Part shown: piece after piece, positions 56,751 through 64,000 of the stretch | How the letters are laid out: each line of letters starts with the position of its first letter | Position numbering within the stretch: the stretch's first letter is position 1 | Source of the DNA: Diogma glabrata | Taxonomy: Eukaryota > Arthropoda > Insecta > Diptera > Cylindrotomidae | Assembly (NCBI GenBank): GCA_963693315.1 | Contig: OY856188.1 | Location: 270,067,114 to 270,131,113, forward strand | Reading direction: 5' to 3' | DNA length: 64,000 bases | The notes under the pieces: generated by a model | The model's database searches: none | Told to the model about the DNA's origin: nothing | What the model saw: only the letters and a program-made list of their open reading frames with translations | Translations under genes and position numbers: made by a program

Positions 56751-57112
56751 TAGAATTATAAGTCACTAGAAATGAATGTATTGAATAAAATGAAAAATTG
56801 CTTTGAAAAGTGAAAGATCCGTAACAAAAGTTTTATCTCAATTCCGATCGGTTCGTGAATCGAACCGGCGTCCTTCTGATCAGGATTAATGGTTAACCAT
56901 TTAACCAACTCGATAAGCGACGAGATAAAATTTTGTTTTTTGGACGATCGAATTAACCTCGCAATTATTTTAATTCATTTTTAGTGTCAATTTCGGGTGC
57001 CGAACCGACCGGAATTGAGATAAAACTTTTGTTACGGATCTTTCGCTTTTCAAAGCAATTTTTCATTCTATTCATTTAAATACATTCATTTGTAGTGACT
57101 TATAATTCTAAA
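56751..57112 (-). repeat. Fold-back repeat with tRNA-like loop
   Basis: Arms 56751-56855 and 57001-57112 are inverse copies (TAGAATTATAAGTCACTA, AAAAATTGCTTTGAAAAG, GATCCGTAACAAAAGTTTTA, TCTCAATTCCG). The ~145-bp loop, read on the minus strand, carries TATCGAGTTGG (A-box-like, 56904-56915) and CCGGTTCGATTC (B-box-like, 56858-56867) at roughly tRNA spacing, with TCCT-GATCAGA-AGGA resembling an anticodon stem-loop. I interpret it as a tRNA-derived SINE or MITE. Acceptor stem pairing is not convincing, so it is not called a tRNA gene. Confidence 0.65.
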
Positions 57113-60100
57113 CTACATAATGGTTGGATCCATTGCTATCGTATAGATAAAAATTTTAATAAAATCTTGAATAATCCAATATAATCTAGAAACTTCTTTT
57201 TTCTCTTTAAAGTCAGTCACCATACGATGATTTTCTTCTCGTTTCGTTATTCTCTGTTTCACTTTCGTTAGTTTTAAGACAAAATTTGATTTACAAGCAC
57301 AACTCAACTTTATTTCAGACAATATGACAAAATGTAGTCGTAACAGGAAATTCGAAGTAATGTTAAAAAACGTAATAAATAGCTACCTCTGAAAACCTCG
57401 GCCCCAGTACAAAATGCATTTTGAGGTATGGGACGCTTTTTGAAACCTCTGTGTATTTTCCTGAAGTTAAATTAATCGGTTCCGTGTCATTTCCATTTAT
57501 TATGGATGTGAGGATATCTCAGCTGATTGATCGATTTGCAGCTGGACACTATTCGTAGGTAGTTTTAGAGTCTTTAAGTGCCGCACGTAAGTAAAGTACT
57601 TCAGGTAAGCAATTATTTCTAATTTCGATCGGTGAATTGGAATACTTTTTCAAATAGTAGCAATATTTCAACTATTTCGAATGATGCAAGAGCCAAATCT
57701 TTGTCATTTAGGGATCGAATTGCTGCCAGAATCATTCTACATAATATGAAACGTTTATCAGTTCCTCTTGATGTATCTAAGAAGACGGTTTCTCCTATCC
57801 TATTATTGAAAGTTTGCTGATTACTCGTGCTGCTGATTGCCCCCAAAGGTCACACGTGTTGTAATTTTGTTCACGACGCTATTTTACATTGAACGAAGCA
57901 GCAGCAGCAGATCGATTTTATCTCCAACGGTTGAGAACTTACCACGCAGCAAATCATTATCACCACTTCATTGTAAATTTTTGGTGCGAAATTCACGTTA
58001 AACTTTTCTCGCGTATTTGAAGGAAAATATCTTCATTGATTTGCTAGTTACATTTTTTCCATTGAATGGGAATGAAACAATGTGCAAACTGACACATGCA
58101 ACGCTGTTGACAATTGCTGTAAAAATGTCGAACCGGACTCATTTTTACACAGCATGCGATAAAAGTAGCAATCTTGATTGGCATGCATCCGGTACAGTCT
58201 GAGTATAGTAAGTTTCCTTGAATATGCGTGGTTGGCTGTCACTCGCTCTTTGCATTTGCGTCGTTTAAATGCTTTTCTATAACTTCCATTCCATGTGTGT
58301 TATTTCTAAAAATAAATTGCATGACCATCTTATCCAGAATCTCATTCATTATTCTGATTAATCGACGTTTGAATGCATTCAAATTCATATCGAAATCCCA
58401 GTAGTTCAAATTCGGTGAAGCAGATTATTCTTTCCAAAAAATAAAATTAGACAAATTTTAAGTGCGCTTTGCTTTGTATGGTGGTGCACTTTAGCATAAA
58501 TAGAAACGTGACTTTGAAGAAAATGTAATATTAAATAATACTTAACTCTCGATTGAGGAAAAGTAGCGTATACATAAGTATGCACCATATACGCGGTAAT
58601 TCGGCTGGTTAAATCTTGTAACAAAAACATTAACTTGTCCGAAAACATGGTCTTATATTCTGCATGATATGCTAGTAGTGCCTAACATTTCATCATTCTT
58701 GATTTCTATTGAATTTCTGTAAGACTTAATATGAATCATTTTGAATACGACGCATGAATTTTTGCGATATTTTAGATTTTGTTATATGATTAGTGAACTG
58801 AGCCGGCTTTCGTTGTATGCCTCTCAAGCACACATTGTATTTTCTACACGAACTGTTCGTTTTCTAGCCACTTTTTTTGATTTCTTAGAGATAAATACAA
58901 ATTAGGACCGGATTTTTTAAAATAGTGAAACTAGTGAAACTAGTGAAACTAAAAAAAATTAACTTATAAGGTAATAGTCGAGATAGTTCAGTTGATCAAG
59001 TCTGTTGATCCAGGTATCTTATGTTTCTTGAAAATAACACTTCGGTCTACATAAGAGGTACGCTAGAATGAGAGACGAACACTATACACAACTTTAAACA
59101 ACTCGCCTGCCACGATAATCGCAGCAAAGATGAACATTCAGTGAGTGATGAACATTCGAAGCAAGTTATATCAATAACACATATACATGCATAAACACCG
59201 CAACAAACAAAAAAGACTTCCAATTGCGGCGTTATATGCTTAACAATTAAAACAATAAGTCCATAAAATATATACAAGCTGGTTTGAGCATAAAGCATTA
59301 AGCATAACACCATAAAGTAAGAAGTAAACACCACCCAAAATCAACCCAATACCTATGTTATTTCGTATTTATAATTAAATGTTAGTTCATGGTAAAACAA
59401 CATTTTTCATAGAAAACAAAATTGGTATAAATTTTCATTGGATTTCAAGTAGTCCCCTAATAAATAATAAGAATTCACTTCAACTCCAAACACCACATGG
59501 CTTTTCAAATTTAATTTGCAGTTTCTTAATTATTTTCTTAAAAAATATCAATCGAGAAAATAATTTATTTTTATTTATCTTATGATTGACCTAATTTATT
59601 CAAACATAAAATGTCATGAATCATCAACCTGCACCCTTACTTATTTAATCACAAAAATTAACAAATAAATATACGTTAAACACTTACAGGATTCCAAAAC
59701 GTTATCCATATATCCACGAATTTTACAACCGATTATCAATTTTTATTTTTAATTATTTTATTTCACTTTTTAAATTAAAACTATTAAATTAAATGACAAC
59801 TAACGTGAATTAACTTATTCCTAATATAAATAAGAAATCAAACTAAGAATTATAAAATCTTATTTATATTATATAAAAACGAATACACGCAATTTTTATT
59901 TTGACGACGCGTGCGTATTTGCACCACTGAGGAAAATTAAGGTAAACATATGGAAATGGAAAACCATAGCAACGTTTATATTTTTTTTTGTTTTTCAAAA
60001 ACCATGTGCGAACATATACATAGATATATATACATAATTATGAAATAAAAATTGTGGATCTATGTATTTGTGTTATGAATGAATTACTATTGTGGTATTC

Positions 60101-60387
60101 TCTTTTTGTTTTGTTTACCTATGTTTACCTGCTTTGTTTGTGTAATGTACTCATATGAATCATATGTGCATATTTTAATTTATATTCAGTTAGTGTTTTC
60201 TAAAAATGGAATGAACTATAAATAATTAGTCAATAAATGAAAATATTTGAAATTTTAGAGTCAAAGTATATAGACAGTATGTATATAGCTCATTTAAAAC
60301 AATAATCTAAATAACTCTTCCAGCTCAGTAGATTCCCGAACACTTTCGCTTCGTATATCGCGGAATAATCTTGTAGATATCATTTCA
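57113..60387. other. Least repetitive stretch; no gene supported
   Basis: Somewhat more mixed in composition than its surroundings, with a CAGCAGCAGCAGCAG run near 57898. Frames of 60-95 codons on both strands (57619-57846, 58017-58202, 58406-58648, 59047-59334) show no domain, start context or splice logic that I trust. A host-gene exon or 5' UTR here cannot be excluded, but the sequence alone does not show one. Confidence 0.35.
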
Positions 60388-60560
60388 CTTGCTTGGACAG
60401 GAATAGTAGATTCTTGTAAGAGCTTAGAATGAAGGCAATTCTTCACGAGGACGAAGTTTCCCGAAACGAGCGTAGCAAGTGGAGGGAATCATCCGAGTGA
60501 AGAATTGCCATCATCCTAAGCGAATACAAGATGCTATTTTATCCACGCCTGTAAAATATT
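60388..60560. repeat. Inverted-repeat (MITE-like) unit
   Basis: Arms at 60413-60446 and 60497-60530 pair over ~34 bp with a perfect GGCAATTCTTCAC core, enclosing a GC-richer 50-base loop (GAGGACGAAGTTTCCCGAAA, CGAGCGTAGCAAGTGG). Weaker pairing extends outward to about 60388 and 60560. It is non-coding. Confidence 0.6.
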
Positions 60561-61149
60561 TCGTTTAATTTCCAGTTTTCATGCAAAAATTTGTATCGCC
60601 ATATTGAAATAAAAACACCAAAGATAGCGTAAAACAAAACAAGTTTTTTGTTTAATTTGTTAGGGGAATATTTAATAAACCATAGAGCTGTTAAAGAATT
60701 TTGATCAAATTCACTAGTTGTGGAATGAATACAATTACAATGGAAGACATACGCATGGAAAGCATATATTCTTTAGTAGTCGTGGATAAATTATTTTCTG
60801 AAATAGCTTGAAATAGCCCGAAGTAAAGATGATTATATTTTAGTGTTGTTGCTTGGAATATTTACAAAAAGTAGAGTCTATCTTCAACGTTAGGATTATA
60901 GTCTAGTCATTTTAGCATAAAAAAGTCCAAGCGGCAAGTATATCCGCTAGAAATAGGTAGATTTCGAGATCAGACAGTTTTGTGTGCCAGTAGAATCTGA
61001 TATATCAGATTAGTTTAAACAACACAAACTATTTTAAAACAGATATCGAATAAATTTTTAAAAGAAAATTAGCTACATATAAGCAAAACTATATCTATCC
61101 AATTTTGCAACAAACAAATATCAAATCTACCACAGAAGATGTGTGTGAC
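60561..61149. other. AT-rich spacer
   Basis: No features beyond a half copy of the AGGTAGATTT motif (60956-60966, ATAGGTAGATTTCGAG). Confidence 0.35.
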
Positions 61150-62240
61150 AATTTATGACACAAACCTACGCTATATCGTATGTCGTCCAATTGCTGCAAA
61201 ATATAAAAATAGCTTATTTCTAAGAAAAAAAATTAATTTCTTCTATTCAAATCTTTTTTTTTTTTTCATTGACTGTTATAAGGTTTTTGGAAATTGTAGT
61301 TATGGATTGTTGCAAACTTTTTTGTTGAAGCTAACAAGTAAAAACCCTCTAACTGCAGAGGTTTATATATATAAAAAACGGATTAAAATGTTTCCACAGA
61401 TTCTAAATTTATGAAGTTTTTAAAAATATTAGTATCCGAACGGCCGTTATAACGGATTAAAAAAACGAAATTTTTTTCTAGTATAAAGCCTCTAGTTATT
61501 TAACCATGTGTCAGATTTTTGTGATTTGCAAACTTGTCCAAGATATTAATAAAAAACACATGTTTACGGAAGGTTTTTTGATCTGGATCCACAAATGCGA
61601 CCGTGAGAGTGCCGGTTGATTCAAACGCATTTTGTGTTTTACAAGCTTTTTTGTTGGAGCCGCTCACTCAGAAACCTCCAACTCCAGAGGCCTTTTTTTT
61701 TTAAAGAAACTGATTAACAAGGTTTCAAAAATTCTAAATTTATGAAGTTTTTAAAAATATTAGAATCTAAACGGCCGTTATAACGGATCTAAAAAACAGA
61801 GTTTTTTTTCAAGTATAAAGCCTCTAGTTTCTTAACCATGAGTACGGATTTGGCTGATTTACGAACTTGTCCAAGGTATTAATAAAACGCACATTGTTAG
61901 AAAAGGTTTTTTGATCTGGCTCCACAAATGCGACCGTGCGAGTGCTGGTTGTTTCAAAAAAATTTTTTTGGCAAACTTTTTTGTTGGAGCCGCTCACTCA
62001 GGAACCTCTAACTGCAGAGGTCTATTTTTAAAACAAATTGATAAAAAAGATTCCAAAAATTTTAAATTTGTTATCTTTTTTAAAATATTAGCATCCAAAC
62101 GGCCGTTATCATGGTCTTAAAAACTCAATTTTTTTTAGAAAAAAGGCTCTAATTCCTTAACCACGTGTCGGATTCTGCTGATTCACGAATTCGTCTGAGA
62201 TATTAATAGAACACACATGTACCGAAAATTTGTTTGATCT
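61150..62240 (+). repeat. ~330-bp tandem repeat, three units
   Basis: CGGCCGTTAT recurs at 61441, 61772 and 62100. Each unit also has CTCTAACTGCAGAGG or a variant, AAATTTATGAAGTTTTTAAA, AAAGCCTCTAGTT, CTTGTCCAAGGTATTAATAA, TTTTTTGATCTGGCTCCACA and AATGCGACCGTG. Periods are 331 and 328 bp. CCGTTATAACGG and CCTCTAACTGCAGAGG are palindromic. Frames across it are repeat translation. Confidence 0.85.
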
Positions 62241-62283
62241 ACCTCAACAAATGCGACCGTGACCGGTCGTTTTATCTCATATC

Positions 62284-62432
<149 letters not shown>

Positions 62433-62518
62433 TTTTTTTTTGTTTTTCGTCTGCTTATCATATATAGTCGTTTGACACAAAAATTTTTCCGAAATGCCGA
62501 GATGAAGCCCATTGCAAT

Positions 62519-62545
62519 AGGTAGATTTTTATATGAAATCTACCT
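62519..62545. repeat. 27-base AGGTAGATTT hairpin, copy 3
   Basis: AGGTAGATTT-TTATATG-AAATCTACCT, a perfect 10-bp stem, followed by AAAAAGGGG and preceded by GCCCATTGCAAT. It is nearly identical to copies at 34296 and 50806. Confidence 0.7.
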
Positions 62546-62854
62546 AAAAAGGGGTCAACCCCAATTAGAGATAATAAGCTCAATTTTGGTATATTCCTTC
62601 ATTTTGGCGTTCTAAAAGTTGTCTCAAAAGTCTCATAAAATCTCGTGTCTGCGTCGTAAATTATTAAAGGTTAAAGGTAACAAAAAACAGTTTTTCGCGA
62701 TTTTCTCAGTTTCTATTCTATTGCTCCAATTATGTTTACATTTATTACAGAAATTGTGACCAATTTTATTATTTAGAAACAATTTTTCATGCGCTTAACC
62801 GTTTTTGCAATAGAAGGCGATGAGCGCACAGCGCTCAGCCATACGTACTATAAT

Positions 62855-62990
62855 GCGAAGTGGATAGCGTGTCTGCCAAAGGCTTTGAACTCATTCTGGC
62901 ACTGATGAGGTTACGAGTTCGAATCCCAACCGAAATACGTAAAAGAGAAAAACAGAGTTTTTTTCTGATTTATTTCCAACAATACCTTTG
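62855..62990 (+). repeat. tRNA-like SINE fragment, copy 2
   Basis: GCGAAGTGGATAGCGTGTCT is a good A-box-like start and GAGTTCGAATCCC (62915-62927) is a near-perfect B box. The tail CCGAAATACGTAAAAGAGAA plus a T run matches copy 1 at 6940-6970. The intervening CTCATTCTGGCACTGATGAGG also matches. It is a tRNA-derived SINE head; the cloverleaf does not close well enough for a tRNA gene. Confidence 0.6.
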
Positions 62991-63819
62991 AATTGAACAA
63001 ATTCAAATTATTTCCATAGTTACTTGAGTTTATTTGCTCACAAAAATCCCGAACTATTTCTAACGATATTTTTTAAAATTGAACAAAATTCAACAAATTT
63101 ATTAGTGTCAAACCTAGTCAAACTTAGTGTAGGTTTTGTATAATGTAAAATTTTGTCTGCGTATCCAGGTAAAGTATAGGTTTCCGTGAACCTTTCAAAC
63201 AGAATATCTGACATGAAACTGACAATGGGATAAAAAACAATAGAAATTTTTGATTGAAATTAGTTGATTGGAAAACGATGGAAAAATGATTAAAGCAAGA
63301 GCATAGGGAGAGCTGTAATCATACGAGAGGGAAAAGGATAATTTGGGCAAGCTATATGTGCAAAGTTTTTTCTAAGACACTGTATAAATATAAAAATACG
63401 TATTTTATTTTTTTGAATGCAACACCGTTTTGCAAAAACTTTAAATTTCTTAGAATTATAATTTTCTTGATTGAAATTTGAATATAGATTTATTCACTAA
63501 TTAACAATTTTGTAAACAATTAATTTCAATTTGAAAGCAGCAATTTTCTAGTGCTCAGATAGCGCCCTGATTGGGTTTGTTCTAGTTTGATTAGACCCTG
63601 ATCATGAGTGTAACATTTTGCCCAAACTTGCCCGTGATTGGGATAGTCGGAATAAGGCTTGATCAAGTTCACCATATAAAGTGGAGAACAAAGTTGTTTT
63701 ATGGTTTGATTATTTTTATTAAAAGAATAATACGTAGTAACAGACATAAATATTAGTTTTTGGGTTAGTGTGTTTTTAAAAAATGTTTTTGTTTGTGGAT
63801 ATTGGTGTATAAAACGTAA
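62991..63819. other. AT-rich stretch before the edge frame
   Basis: No gene is supported. The 73-codon antisense frame at 63526-63747 has no domain. CACCATATAAAGTGG near 63670 is TATA-like and lies about 150 bp upstream of the open frame at 63820, which could be a promoter or LTR context, but nothing confirms this. Confidence 0.3.
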
Positions 63820-64000
63820 ATGCTAAATAATCGTGGAAAGAAAATTGTTGCGGATTCGTTCAGAGAGAACTTTGAGAATATTGATCAATTATTAGATGTT
63901 GGAATCCAATGCTTGATAGAATTACACAACTATAAAAATATTAAATCAGATGTGAATTTGACTGTTAAGGAAAAACTGCACCGCGCCAGACATAATTTGT
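63820..64000 (+). CDS. Unidentified open frame running off the right edge
   Basis: An ATG at 63820 opens a frame of 60 codons that is still open at the window end. The product begins MLNNRGKKIVADSFRENFEN and continues IDQLLDVGIQCLIELHNYKN, a charged, helical-looking protein with no motif I recognise. Codon use is more mixed than in neighbouring AT-rich sequence. It could be the start of a retrotransposon gag or a first exon of a host gene. Confidence 0.35.
   Translation, partial: MLNNRGKKIVADSFRENFENIDQLLDVGIQCLIELHNYKNIKSDVNLTVKEKLHRARHNL

Noticed and set aside
57619..59334. Candidate host-gene exons
   Set aside because: Frames are short and domain-free, and splice sites cannot be placed without expression data.

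Overview
This window looks like a stretch of AT-rich arthropod (most likely insect) chromosome made almost entirely of dead transposable elements and tandem repeats. The evidence is an irritans-type (Himar-like) mariner, an R1-clade non-LTR element sitting in a CA/TG microsatellite, a BEL/Pao pol remnant, LOA- and CR1/L2-type LINEs, three hAT insertions with 8-bp target duplications, and Helitron helicase debris. I found no bacterial features and no host gene that I can support. No intact transposable-element gene is present either: every coding remnant has stops, frameshifts or truncation. The longest clean frames are the R1 RT (14627-16267, minus), a LINE RT (53339-54484, plus) and most of the mariner transposase (54956-55870, plus).

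Layout. 0.7-4.9 kb: a LOA-type LINE split by a 2 kb insertion that carries a direct tandem dimer of a ~630-bp repeat (called A630 here). 6.9-13.3 kb: a tRNA-like SINE fragment, X/Y repeat modules, a 2.9 kb Sola-like DNA transposon with ~600-bp terminal inverted repeats and a CTAT duplication, a TGCACAT-rich inverted-repeat element and a Helitron-like 5' end. 13.7-19.2 kb: one A630 copy broken by two insertions with clear duplications, an R1-clade element (17 bp) and a hAT (8 bp); the hAT itself holds a minisatellite-bearing repeat (element E) and a repeat called D. 19.2-21 kb: a LINE scrap joined to BEL/Pao pol. 23.8-27 kb: a second E copy, a TCGTACGA-type MITE and a second D copy. 29.7-34 kb: a LINE 3' end, then a ~287-bp satellite interrupted by a 2.66 kb TG...CA element with a ~79-bp internal array. 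34-40.7 kb: a third E copy, inverted and opened by two hATs; the first holds the 5' half of a LINE, and the second holds a Helitron remnant that in turn holds a 1.39 kb fold-back derivative of the Sola-like element. 43.7-46.7 kb: a nearly full-length but broken CR1/L2-type LINE. 53.3-56.3 kb: another LINE with a mariner in its 3' UTR. 56.7-64 kb: a fold-back element with a tRNA-like loop, a ~330-bp tandem repeat, a long (TA)n run and an unidentified open frame leaving the right edge.

The genes here do not cooperate in a pathway. What the window records is an order of insertions, readable from target duplications and from how elements interrupt one another. The most unusual items are the Sola-like element with its doubly nested palindromic derivative, the E/D/A630 repeats that I cannot match to a named family, and a fold-back element enclosing a tRNA-like promoter.
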